NCBI RefSeq assembly: GCF_003254395.2
Contig: NC_037651.1
Span: forward strand, 6,127,001-6,191,000
Origin: Apis mellifera
Lineage: Eukaryota > Arthropoda > Insecta > Hymenoptera > Apidae
Reading direction: 5' to 3'
DNA: 64,000 bases
Below are positions 49,352-61,445 of the stretch, in pieces. Position 1 is the first letter of the stretch, and the number at the start of each line of letters is the position of its first letter. Both the position numbers and the translations under genes were made by a program. The notes beneath the pieces are model-generated. The model ran no database searches, was not told the DNA's origin, and was given only the letters and a program-made list of their open reading frames with translations.

Positions 49352-52300
49352 TGGAGGGTGGATGTTGTTTCAGGGTCGGTTAGACAGGGATGAAATTTGG
49401 AGCAACTCGTTTGGAGTGTTTACTTCTCTGGATTCCATTTCTTATCCCTTGCCATTCCGAAATTTTAAACGTTTAAATATGATGAAGGAAAGTGAGAAAT
49501 TTTTATATAAATTGTAAAAGTGTGAAACAAAAGGAGGATTGAAATTTGCTTTCGAGTTAAGTAAATTCAGGGAACGAAAAGGAAGAGAATCGATCGAACA
49601 GACAGTTTCCTGTCTCTCTTCTTTCTCTTTCCTCTCAAAGTTTCCGTTTTTCTTTCGCGATAACGAGAAAGGAATCTTATGATAAATGTATACCCTGATG
49701 CGCGACTGCAATCAGTCTTTCGCTTAATTCGATTGCAACTCAAACAACGGGGCCGTGATCCTTTCGAATTAAAAATCAACATCGATTGGAGAGGGGCGAG
49801 AACGATGTATCGATTTGTGATTGCAATTAAACAAATACGTCCAAGGAGATACGATTCACTCAATCGAGCTTCGAACTTATAAATGCACTTCCTAAATGCA
49901 CTTGGAAACGAGAAACGTGCGTGTTGCATACAGGAAATCTGAAATTACTTTATCATTATTTTCCATTTTTATTCGAGAAGAACTTTCCCTTCGAGACAAT
50001 GAAGAAGAAGAAGAAGAAGCATAGAATAATTATTATCGAGGATTTTATAATCAAAATAAAATAAATGGAAAGTACTAATATATTCTTTCCAAAAATCCTG
50101 AATAAAAAATTGAGAAACAAAAATGTTACGTACTCAGGCCCAACTTTTATAAAGTATAAAACTCTTAAAGGAGAAACATCGATTTCCTTTGTTCCAACTT
50201 AAGACGAGAAACATCTTATTTTTCTAAAGGCTTGTTACCAAGAAAACTGGCTACGAAATCCAAGTGAAAAAAAGAAAAAACGATAACAGATAAGAGAAGG
50301 ATCAAAGTTACTGAAAGATCGTTCGAATATCGAAATCAATACGATACAAATCGAAGAAAGATTAACCAAAGAGGAAAAATGCACGCATGTTGGAAGAGGC
50401 GTCGATTAGAATTTAATTAAGTGAGGATATAAGGCAATTTGGCAAGGCGGTCGCATTTACAGAAGCCGGGTCGGCGTTAATCGGATGAAGTCTGCGGTCT
50501 ACGTAGGAGCCGTAGATATCGCGCCACGAAATGTCTTGAGATCTCGCGGGGGTTCCTCCATCCCTCTCTCTCTCTCCCCTCTCCCTCTTCCTGTCTGCCT
50601 GATTGAAACGGTGGTGGAACGAGAACCCCTTTCGTCTTCCACGCGGGTATTTGACTTTCAAATCGCGCCTAGACCCGATATAACGCGTTATAACCAACCA
50701 CTCCATTTTCGAGAAGCAATTCCGCGCTAGCTGACGAATAGCCATTACCCATCCGGCTAACGATAACTCGATTCACGGCGATTCGGGAACACGGGCGGAT
50801 TTTTCCACGGACGGTATAGAATTTCGTTTCCTTTGTCGGCCGGTTGTTCCATCCGTTATCATTCTTCCTTATCGCTCTACCCTTTCCCATGGATTCAGAT
50901 GGATCCTATGAATTTTACGTAGAGGCGATTCGAGAATTCGAGGTGTTTGGGAAGATGTTTGCAATTTGTTTGGGATCTCATTTCGAACGATTCGCTAAGT
51001 TGTTAATGTTGGTTTCGTTGTTTTTTTTAAGAATATAGGATATCTGAGAAAGAAGATCCTTCTTCGAGGATAAAATTTGTTTCGAAAGTGAATCGATGGA
51101 GGATTATTAAGAAGCAAGTGTTAAGATTTTTAGAGATGATTGATTGTTTTGAAAGAGTCTCGAACGGATGGAGGATTGTAGAGATTCGAGTTGTTATTTG
51201 AAATGTTTGAGATCGATAAGAGGAGAGATCGAAGAGTGAATTTCACGGTTGAAAATATTTCCAAATGTGGACGATCAATATTTGAAAAGGATTAATTTTA
51301 TTTTCCACGCCAATCGATCCACGTTATGCAAATGAGTCTTCGAAAAACGGCGAAAGTGGTGTTTTCCGCTAGCTTTGCCACGCGAAAAATCTCGATAAAA
51401 ACTATCTAGAGAAAATAAAATGAAAAAAAAAAAAGAAATTAAATAAAACAAAAAAAAGGAACGAATCACGAGTCTCGCACGCGTGTTCTTCTTCCCTCCT
51501 TCCTGGCCAAACAATTAACACAGGCATCCATATTTATCACGAGGGGGTAATTTTTCATTTTCATACTCGGCCCGATTTTTATCACCGCTTATACCCTTAA
51601 TGAATATTCATAATATTCCGGATGTGTCCTACGGGCTGTGAAGAAACCGGGGGATACCGCTCGTTTAATATTTATTCGCATTAAACGCGCGCCACTTCTC
51701 GATCGAATCGGTTATGATTCGTTGATTAAATTTGTAAAAAATACACATCCCGCTAAACTCATCCCTCATTTTCCCAAATTTTCCTTCTTACGAACCAACG
51801 TTTCAACAATTATATGCTACACTAATCTTATCTCTAATCTTATATAATATATCAAAAGAAATTAATAATCATCCGTGTAATTTTCGAATCTAATTTAAAA
51901 GTCTACTTCTTTTCGCTCGCAATTTCAATTACAATTAATAACAAAGAAACACGTTTCAAAAATGCTTAAACCAAAACTCCTTCCTCTTTCAGGGATCGAA
52001 ATAGCAAGAACGATCTGCTTACTCCAACCAGCCCGATCCCCCTAATCCCCCAAAATTCCCTAGATTCAACCATCTAGGGCAAAGTTCCGCGCCACATTTC
52101 CACGGCCGGGTAAACCGTTCCCGCGTTTCGTAGCGAATGCTTAGCTTTATTCGTAATTTTGAAACATTCGTTGGAAAACGGTTCGTTTGCCACCGATATA
52201 TATACTCGCAGTGCAGAGTCGCGAAATTCACCCAACGCACGACGAGCCGCCGCATTGTGCGGCATTAAGGGGTGAGGAGGGAGGAGGATTGTGGAGGATG

Positions 52301-53052
52301 GGGAGAATTGGGCGTGTTCCCCACGCGTTTCCCGCACACGCGCGAAACACCAACATCGTCGTCGTCGTCGTCGTCGTTGTTCGAGGCGAGCAAAACTGTA
52401 TCAACTGTTTCCGTGGCACGCATTTCAACCGCAAGCGACCCGCGCCACTTTGCAACGGGGGATGCACGCGTAAAATTTGCACGTAAACAGGAAGGCCACC
52501 TCGCCACCTCGCCCTTCTCCCTTCCTCGCACGGGATCAGGATCGAGAAGCAAGGAAATTGCGGGCAACGATCAAACGAGGAATGGAAATTCAGAGGCGAG
52601 TAAGAGGAAGGGAGGGAGGGAGGGAGGATCGTTCTCGAGGATTATTGCTCGTTGAAACTCGTTGCGTTGGAAGAGGGAAAAAGTGTTCGAACACCGAATT
52701 TTTATATATCGATCGTTGCCAGCTTCTCGAGAAATTAACTGTGAATGTTTATTCAGAAGGGAGTGAAAAGTATCTTTTCCTTAGTATAAGAATATATTTA
52801 TCGTTTGGAAGAATGTGAAAAGTGATTCCAATTAAAATTCTATGGACAGAGAAAGTATATATTCGTATATATAAACGAACAAATCGAAAATTACACGGGA
52901 CTTGAAAAAAGAAAAGAAGAAAAATTCGTATCTTCGAAAAATAAATAAATAAATAAACAAACGAAAAGATTACAAACGTGCTATTATATTTCAAAATACG
53001 TTGAACAAAAAAAGAAGAGAGAGAGAGAAAAAAGAATTCAATGATCACTCAC
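49350..53052. other. Non-coding sequence, GC- and CpG-rich from about 52000
   Basis: AT-rich DNA (49350-50400) precedes GC-richer patches at 50410-50900 and 52010-52680. The latter has a CGT run at about 52355-52377 and overlapping open frames in several frames on both strands (up to 127 codons), none with a known domain. Such multi-frame openness is explained by high GC and few stops. GAA repeats occur at 50001-50018. Confidence 0.5.
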
Positions 53053-53160
53053 CAAAACTTTCACCATGTATATCCTCCAGCTCTAAAGTCCAGCCCACTC
53101 GAACGGGCAGCCGGGGCAGCAGTTTAAAATTCCCACTGCAACGCGCCGTAAGCTTTCCGG
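53053..53160 (-). other. Candidate exon on the minus strand (unassigned, possibly 5' UTR)
   Basis: Reading the minus strand, a long pyrimidine tract (T run then CTCTCTCTCTCTTTCAG) ends at 53161. A 108-bp segment follows and then a strong donor, G|GTGAGTGAT, at 53052. One frame is open throughout and would encode GKLTARCSGNFKLLPRLPVR followed by VGWTLELEDIHGESF, with 2 bases before and 1 after. The other two frames have stops. I do not recognise this peptide. An open frame of 35 codons is not strong evidence by itself. The exon could be a distal 5' UTR exon of the hnRNP C-like gene (36 kb away, same strand), part of another gene, or chance. Confidence 0.3.
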
Positions 53161-54147
53161 CTGAAAGAGAGAGAGAGAAAAAAAAAAGAAAAGATCAGTT
53201 CCACTTTTTTTTCATCCTCCTTTTTTTTCGTCCCTTTCTTCCTTCCTCTTTTTCCCTCTCTTTTCTCTTCCCTCCTTCTTTTTCTCTTTTCTTTCACTCT
53301 CCCTCCCTCCACTCCGATTCGTCGGGGTAACACGGGGTTAATGGGAAACCGTCTGGTTGTGTTTGTCCGGGCAAATATTTTCGAACAACAGGGGGATGAA
53401 AGGGACAGGGTGGCCTACACACAGCCTCCGCTATTTACCATCGCGGAACCGGCTCGAAAATTGGGTTATATAAATATCCTTCGGAGGTGTCGAGACACCC
53501 CCCCAGGGGTGGCGAAACTTCAACGAGTGGAAACCAGGTCTCGCCTTTCTTTCCTTCTTTCCTTCTTTTCCTCCTCTTCCCTTTTTATCTCTCTTTTTCT
53601 CTCCTTCAATGACATCCACCCCGTCGGTACATAATACGAACGCGTGCATTCATAGGATCGTAATTAAGAATTCGTATTAAAGCACCCCCTCCCTCTCTCT
53701 CTCTCTCAATTATTCCGCGCATTCATCCATACCCCGGTGTCTAACGAAGCGGAGGAGGAACCGCCTGTTGCCCGTGTCGCAAGCCTGCCACGTCGCAAGG
53801 TTAACGAAGCGCTGGAAAAGAAACTGGATATAAAAAGAGAGCAGCGGCTTCCTATTGGAAGCAACGAGCTCGACACGTGGTCTTTGCGTGTAAAGAACCC
53901 GATCTCTTCCGCCGCTTCCACCCCCTCGGGCGCTTCTTCTTCGCCCTCTCTCTTTTGTCTCCCTGTTTATAATTTTTTCATGTCGACGGGGGGGGAGGAT
54001 AGTGGAGGGAAGGGGTGGATAATGAGACGACTGTCGGGATTCTGCCTCGTGGGAGATCTCGCTATGAGGAGAAATTTTTGTAACGTTGAGTTTTTCTCGC
54101 AATTCGAGTCAAATTTTCGGATATTTTTGAAATTGAAGATGAGAGAA
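53161..54147. other. GC- and CpG-rich island, no gene assigned
   Basis: A pyrimidine-rich stretch (53163-53310 read on the minus strand is purine-rich beyond the first 20 bases) gives way to a GC-rich segment. TATA-like motifs are at 53467-53474 and 53829-53837. A 154-codon plus-strand frame (53737-54201) opens at GTG or an equivalent non-ATG codon and ends in the neighbouring tandem array, so I do not accept it as a gene. An ATTGG (inverted CCAAT) lies at about 53853. A promoter is possible but not shown. Confidence 0.35.
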
Positions 54148-54934
54148 GGGATTTTTTATCGTTCTATTCGTCTTTTTGAGAATTTTGGATCGAAATTTTA
54201 AATTTTAAGGCTCGATCGTATCATGTATTTTGAGATCGGGAGGAGAGAAGAGGGAGAAATTCATCGAATAAAATTTTACAAACGTTTCGAAAAGATGAAC
54301 AGAGGATTTTTTATCATTCTATGTCTTTTCGAGAATTTTGGATCGAAATTTTAAATTTTAAAGCTCGATCGTATCGTGCATTTTGAGAATTAATGAATTG
54401 GGGGGAGAGAAGAGGGAGAAATTCATCGAATAAAATTTTACAAACGTTTCGAAAAGATGAGCGGAGGATTTTTTATCGTTCTATTCGTCTTTTCAAGAAT
54501 TTTGGATCGAAATTTTAAATTTTAAAGCTCGATCGTATCGTGCATTTTGAGAATTAATGGATCGGGGGGAGAGAAGAGGGAGAATCAGCGAATAAAATTT
54601 TACAAACGTTTCGAAAAGATGAGCGAGGGATTTTTTATCGTTCTATTCGTCTTTTTGAGAATTTTGGATCGAAATTTTAAATTTTAAGGCTCGATCGTAT
54701 CATGTATTTTGAGATCGGGAGGAGAGAAGAGGGAGAATCATCGAATAAAATTTTACAAACGTTTCGAAAAGATGAACAGAGGATTTTTTATCATTCTATG
54801 TCTTTTCGAGAATTTTGGATCGAAATTTTAAATTTTAAAGCTCAATCGTATCATGATATTTTGAGAATTAATGGATCAGGCGGAGAGAAGAGGGAGAATT
54901 ATCGAATAAAATTTTACAAACGTTTCGAAAAATC
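54148..54934. repeat. Tandem array, unit 151-164 bp, 5 copies
   Basis: ATTTTGGATCGAAATTTTAA recurs at 54182, 54335, 54499, 54661 and 54812. Units share GGATTTTTTATC, GCTCGATCGTATC, GAGAGAAGAGGGAGAA and AAAATTTTACAAACGTTTCG. Copies 1 and 4 resemble each other (GAGATCGGGAGG), as do 2 and 5, which suggests duplication of a three-unit block. Confidence 0.95.
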
Positions 54935-57900
54935 TTGATTTTCTCGATAATAATTAGTTTACTTTATACATAGATCAGGCGTGAAATTACGAAAATTACT
55001 TATGAATCATGGATGGAGATTAATCATTAGCCTAATCGTGTCGAGCACGTGGTTAAGACAGATTGATACGGCAAACTTTCGATCTATCGGATACCCATTA
55101 TAAACGATCACTGGCAGAACCGTCATCAACCACGATTAATCTACTACCATTCTCCTCGATTAAATAACAAATTCATTCGAGCATGCTTGAGAAAAATATC
55201 GTCCTCGAAATTATATTAAATAATGCAATATTAAATAACGCGTACAACTTGTGACTACTTTCCACTTTTTTCTCTTCCCTTTTTCATTCCTCGTTAATTA
55301 TATAACGTGTTAATAATTTTACAAATTTTAACAATTTTACTCCACTATTCCCTGTAATATCGATCAACACCCACAAAACGAATTTCGCTGACAAATTTCT
55401 AAAACGCGTCCGATAAAGTTATTTTCCCTTTGCCATCATATTCTGTCCCATTTCACTCTCTATAGTTTCCCTTTCCATTCGATCAAACTATCGACGAGTC
55501 CGGAAGCGGAGAGAGAATACAAACACGTCGCGTTGCATATCGAACGTTACACGAAAACGAAATAAAGAGAAAAAGAGATCACCGTTATAATTATCCTCGT
55601 TTATTTTTCTTTTTTATCAAAAACGTTTCCACGTTGGTTAGAAATTATTCGATTGAAACAGTTAGGTTAATCTATCAAAGGCTTGATAATTATCTCGACA
55701 ATTTTCTTATCTTATATATCTCATTTTTTATTTATGTAGATAATTCCTTTCTTTTTCCTAGCAATTTAATTTAAGTTATGAAACAGTTAAACTTTTTTCT
55801 TTTCAACAACAAGGATATATATACGTTCGTTATTAATCATGATGAGACTTCTTCTTGCACTTTCTAAGCAATTTGATCCTTGAAAGGGTTAAATTGATCA
55901 ATGATTAATATCCATTAATATCCATCCAAGATTTCTTCCTTCTTCTCCATCTTTCTCTCTCTCATTATCAAACGCATTTTGATTAACACCAAAATTATCC
56001 TGATATCTAGAAATTTTAAAACAAGCTTAGACGTACGCGCGTAGAAGATAATATTTGAAAGGAGAGTGAAAAAAACGAAGGAAAGAAATTAAAAAAGTGC
56101 CGACCTTACGATACCGTTACGCTCATCATATTCCACGGCGTTAGCGTTTTCGAGTTAATTACTAGAGGAGAAAAAGGGGAGAAAAAAGGAAAGAGAAATT
56201 TCGAGGGAAGAGGAGAATCACGGCACTGAGTGGACAACGAGAATCTACCGGTTTTGGTCCATTGTACACGATGTTTTTAATGGATGTACAGCTTCAAAAT
56301 AGTGATACTTAACGAAATTCCGTGTTTTTGCGACGCGCACGCGTCCAGAATGGAAAAAAAAAAAAAATCTGAACGTAGCCCGGTGAAAGAGGGATGGAGT
56401 TCGTTTCGAGCTGATGAAAAATAACTCGAAACCGCGTTTCGCATAATGAACGAAGGTAAACAAAGATAGAATTTTCGTGAAAAGAATTCCATAAAGAATT
56501 TTCATCCTTCGATGAAAATTTCTTTCTACGATTGTATAATTCGAGGATTGTGATTGACGATGAGGAAGAATGTTCGAAGCTAAAAAAAAGGATAGAAATT
56601 TCGATTTTTAATTTCGAAGTTTAAAAAATTTCTTACTATAAAAAAAAAAAAGAGAGAAAGGTGTCATCGAGTAAAATAAAACGAATTATTTTAACGAAGA
56701 ATCGAATAACGAAACAACGAAAACGTAAGAAAATAATCATCGATACGAATCCGATTAATCGTTATTCGTTTCCATAATTTTTTAAAACACGCTTGGGCGT
56801 GAGAAATCAACTGCTTCATTATCACAAGTGGACGCACCTAATTATTTCTTACGTAAATACGTTCTACAAATTTCGTTTTTCGCGCCTCGACTAATTACAA
56901 CCGTTCCATTAAATTGAACATTAATTAATTACCTGCAGCATGGTGATTAATTATCCCTTAACTTCCCTTTCGTAAGAGACCCGGATTCAGAAACCCGTCT
57001 GCGCATGGATTATCCGAATAATAACGAGATGCGTTATTTTAAATCTCTCAGTCGCTCGATCCTTTTAATTCGATTAAATCATCAATAAACATCAACTTGT
57101 GATTCTTGATGAAACTTTTCGAATTTTTCACTCATCGAAAGATATCATAAAGATACCATAGACAGATAGTCGAAAGATACGATAACAACAAACGGAATAT
57201 TGAAAATAAAAATTACTCAATTCTCAATTAAATATACGGGACACGAAATCTCTAAATCCAGAAACGCGAAGAGACGTCCCTGGACCACCGACAAATTCGA
57301 CAAAGCCTTAAACGACAACTCTAATAGGAATCGTTAGCGGTATGATCTATATTAGCCGGTGTGCAGGACGAGAGGCGGAACGAAGAAGAAGAAGAAGAAG
57401 AAGAAGAGAGAGAGAGGGAGTTTGAAAAAGCAACACGTTAGCGATCTCCCGTTTTATGAAGCAAGACGGCACCGCGCGTCTTCTCTCGTTGCCAAAGCTA
57501 TTTCCAGGCGACGACGACTCGGAAACCCGCTGACTCGCCCCCCCTCACCCCGGCAGATACGCGCGTGAGAACACCCTTAATGCCGTGGGATGTAGCCAAA
57601 CGTCCGTTCTTATGGTTTTCGTCGAATTAGTTTCTCTAGAGGCGAGATAGAGTCGCGAAACGGGGTCTTTAGAACCGGAGGAGGATCCAAAGCCTGCTGA
57701 CGATGGCTGTACGAGAATACTAATTGCCCGCGCCACTTATGATGCCTCGATTACACCCTGATCCTCCATTATCGCCGCTCGTTTGGAAAACAGCCGATAC
57801 TTACTCCCCCCTCTTTATTTTCTTCTGACGATTTGAATGTCTTGATTTCTTTTTTCTTTCTTTCTTCTTCTTCTTCTTCTTCTTCTTCTTATTTTTCGAT

Positions 57901-60689
57901 AATGATTGAAGACGTTATAATACGTTTGGAAAGAAGAGATATTTATCGGATATTTGTACGTTTCGAATTTTGAATTTGAGCAAGAAAAGAAAATTGGGGA
58001 ATCGCGGTATCAATTTTCCGCGCGCGAGAAAATGGCCGCATCCATATCGTATCCGTCACGGTATTTAACACCTTTCTGAAATTCTGCCCGTGCAGAAATA
58101 AACCGGGAGCGTAACGTGTCTCGTAAAATCCGCGATGTGACTCGGACACGGTCCACAGCTTTTCCGTGTTTCGTTTTTGAATTAGAACAAGGTCTTTGTC
58201 TATGAGTCATTCTATTTCGAATCGAGCGAGCGAGCGAGCGAGCGACCACGATGTGCAACTATAACTCGGTTTGCTGGATGTAATCCAACACGGTGTGCAT
58301 ATGTTTAAAATTACAGGGGAAAAACGAGGTTTTATTTTTTCTTCTTCTTTCTTCTTCTTCTTTTTGCGCACACGATTTATGAAATCGACGATTGTGCACG
58401 ATCTCGTTTCGAGATTAATCTTGACGTTTATTTATCTCTAAGTTTCGAGCAATTAAAATATATATTTTTTCTCTTCAACGTGTACAGAATTGATATTTAT
58501 TCGAAGATGAAGAAAATTAGCAAGCTTTTATTGATCGTATCGAAAAAGTAATTCTTGTGATGATGATGATTAATTAGCATTCGTTATTCAGTTGAATGCA
58601 ATTCTTGTTGTTCAAAATAATTTATTAAGCACTTGGAACAAGTTTCTTAGAAAAAGGAAAGAAATAAATTTTACCTAAAAATCTTCGTTTCATCCATAAT
58701 AGTTGAATCGTCGAAAGGATCCTCGCTCGTTCTTCATCGACAATTCATTAATTATACAACAATTATCGACGGTAAACAGATTCCTTGAACAGAATCCGAT
58801 AATAATATTCGAGGAAAACGATTAAATTATTCGCTACCTTTGATAAAATATTCTCCTCGTTTTCGCGAGATCAATCTCTTTTCCTCTTCCTTTCTCTCTC
58901 TCGTCTTCCTCGTCACGTTAATTTTCCACCATTTTAAACGCGACCCAAAAGGAATTAATTAAATCAAAGATTCGCAAAATTTGTTCTACTGCACAAACCA
59001 GCGGAGCTCGGGGCAAAGGGAAGACGTTCCGCCGGGTCCTCGAACAAGAACCGGGGTCAAGATTTTAATCTGATAATTGTCACTTCCTCGAGATCCCGCT
59101 TCGCGCTCTAAAAAAAAAAAGAAAAAGAAAAAGAAATAATCCTCTACCAAGTGTTTTGAGAACACTTGAACCATCTGTAAAGTGGATCCGTGTATTAATC
59201 ATCGGCACTCCTTTCTCTGAAGGATTAATCGTGGGATTAGTTGAATTGAAGAAAGTGTATCGAGTCGTGCAAATATTCCAAATATCACGAATATTTCGTT
59301 CAAGTCGGTTTAAATGATTTGGATAGATTTGGTTGAAATAAAGTTGTTTAATAATAAAAAAAACGTTCCAATTTATACGGGGGAGTTTTTTTTTCCCCCA
59401 CAGAGATACTTCATTTACATTCCAAAATGTTTAATTGGAATAAAAAACGTTTCCAATTTACACGCACGAGCCACTTCATTTACATTCCAAAATTCTTTTA
59501 ACTGGGTAAAATGTATGGTGAATTGGTGGAATATTTAACAATTTGTACGATCATCGTTGTTCTATTTTTCGTCGATGTTTTTTTTTTTACACATATTCAA
59601 AAATTTAAGGGATGATTTTTCAATAAAACGAGGATTTAAAAAAAAATGTGTTTTATCCTCGATTTCTTCACTCTTGTTATTCTACGATTATTCGATTTTA
59701 ATTTCCTTCAACTTCTTAGTTGATTCGAGGTTCGATTTTTTTCATGTTTCGGTGAACAGTAATTTTATTAACGACGTAGCGATTTTTGGCTTCGGTTAGA
59801 TACAGTAAAGTTTAAGCACTTTTCATTTACCGTTGCCACGGAAAGCGGTGTAGTTTCATTTTGGTGGAACAGTGCAGTTGGGTCTCGTATTCTTGTAGCC
59901 GCGTGCTTTGGCTAAAATAGAATGCGTAATTATCCCCTTCGTTGTTAAAGATACAACAACCCGTGTCCCGCGAGGTGCGAAGATCTTTCCACGAAAATCA
60001 TTCTCTCAGAATCTTTTCCAAGTGATATCGAAATACGTGAAATTTTCATACAAATCGGCCAATCAATAAATCGAATTCTACGATTTATAAATATAAAATT
60101 AAAAATATAATTTTATTATCAATCAAGAAATAATATTTTCAACGTTTTGAAAAATTTTCTATCTAAATTTCATGATTGGAAACGCTTTCAGATTCTACTA
60201 TTTTTACTATATCGTTTAAAAATTACGAGATATTATTTCATTAATTTGTTCTGAATTAATAATAAATAATTAAGCTCGCATTATTTTATTACGTTAGAAA
60301 AATAGTGATTCCATCACCTTCGAAGAAGAAAAAAAGATCCAAGCCTTCCGTCTCTGAGTAAAAAAAGAAGAAAGAAAAAAATTTCATCCCCTTAATCATG
60401 AGAAATTTGATCAAGTGGTTTGTTCTTGATAGATTACCCTGCATACCGTCACGACAATATCGCGGCAAGGCGAGGCGAGGCGAGGCGAGGCGAGGCCGTT
60501 TACGGTTCAAGCACCAATAAAAATTCGCCCTCGAGTATTATTAAATTTCACGGGGAGCTAATGCGTCAAATCTAGCACGGTTTGCAACGGTATGCGATAA
60601 ATGATTCTAATTGAACGTTGACACTGATAAGGAGGATAATAAAATGACACGGATATAGAATTTCGAAATCCTGAAATCCCTCCCCCATT
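54935..60689. other. Non-coding sequence with simple repeats
   Basis: AT-rich DNA alternates with GC-richer patches at 57330-57800, 58000-58330 and 58985-59100. Simple repeats are GAA at 57380-57410, TTC at 57862-57891, GAGC at 58223-58244 and GGCGA at about 60469-60495. A short direct duplication lies at 59358-59495 (CGTTCCAATTTA, TTCATTTACATTCCAAAA). A small hairpin, CAAGTGTT-TTGAG-AACACTTG, is at 59148-59168. No gene is recognised. Confidence 0.5.
55018..55141. promoter_or_regulatory. Candidate enhancer with K50-homeodomain-type and E-box sites
   Basis: GATTAATC occurs at 55018-55025 and again at 55134-55141, with TAATC at 55033-55037. A CACGTG E-box lies at 55046-55051. GATTAATC is the type of site bound by Bicoid/Otx-class homeodomains; the regulatory role is inference. 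Confidence 0.25.
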
Positions 60690-61445
60690 TATCGTTAATA
60701 CCACTGAATTTCGATCCGAGTTTCTGGTCACTTTCGAAATTCGAAAAATTAAAAAAAAAGAAATATCCTCCCGATATTTAACAATCGATTTTATCTACGA
60801 ATAAACGAAGTAGGAGATATTGTGATATGTATTCTTTAGGAGACTAAAAATCACAATAATAGAAATAATAGAATCGTTAACGCCACTGAATTTCGATTCG
60901 AGTTTCTCATTTCGTCACTTTCGAAATCCCAAATTCGAAAAATTAAAAAAAAAGAAAAATGCCTGTGAAATATCCTTCCAATATTTAACAATCGATTTTA
61001 TTTATGAATAAACGAGGTAGAAAGTATTATAATATTCTTTAAGAGATTAAAAATCACAATAGAAATAATAGAATCGTTAACGCCGATCGGAGTTTTTCGT
61101 CACTTTCGAAATTCGAAAAATTAAAAAAAAGATAAAATGCCTATGAAATATTCTCCCCATATTTAACATCGAATATAGTAATCGATTTTATCTACGAATA
61201 AACGAGGTAGGAGATATTGTGATATTCTTTAAGAGATTAAAAATCACAATAGAAATAATAGAATCGTTAACGCCACTGAATTTCGATCCGAGTTTCTCAT
61301 TTCGTCACTTTCGAAGTTCCAAATTCGAAAAATTAAAAAAAAGAAATATTTTCCCGATATTTAACAATCGATTTTATCTACGAATAAACGAGGTATCGTA
61401 ATATATTCTTTACGAGATTAAAAATCACAATAGAAATAACAGAAC
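60690..61445. repeat. Tandem array, unit about 185-207 bp, about 4 copies
   Basis: AATCGATTTTAT with the following CTACGAATAAACGA recurs at 60783, 60990, 61181 and 61366. Units include CGTTAACGCCACTGAATTTC, TTTCGTCACTTTCGAA, an A-run, TATTTAACA and TTAAAAATCACAATAGAAAT. The third copy lacks the CACTGAATTTC part. Confidence 0.94.

Noticed and set aside
52187..52655. Overlapping frames of 84-127 codons on both strands
   Set aside because: Simultaneous openness in several frames is a composition effect of GC-rich DNA, with a CGT run giving SSSS or TTTT tracts.
53737..54201. 154-codon plus-strand frame
   Set aside because: It begins at a non-ATG codon and ends within the first unit of the 54-kb array; no domain was seen.
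57800..57815. Minus-strand GTAAGTAT donor-like site
   Set aside because: No acceptor with a pyrimidine tract lies within a plausible exon length; the flanking TTC run is purine-rich on that strand.
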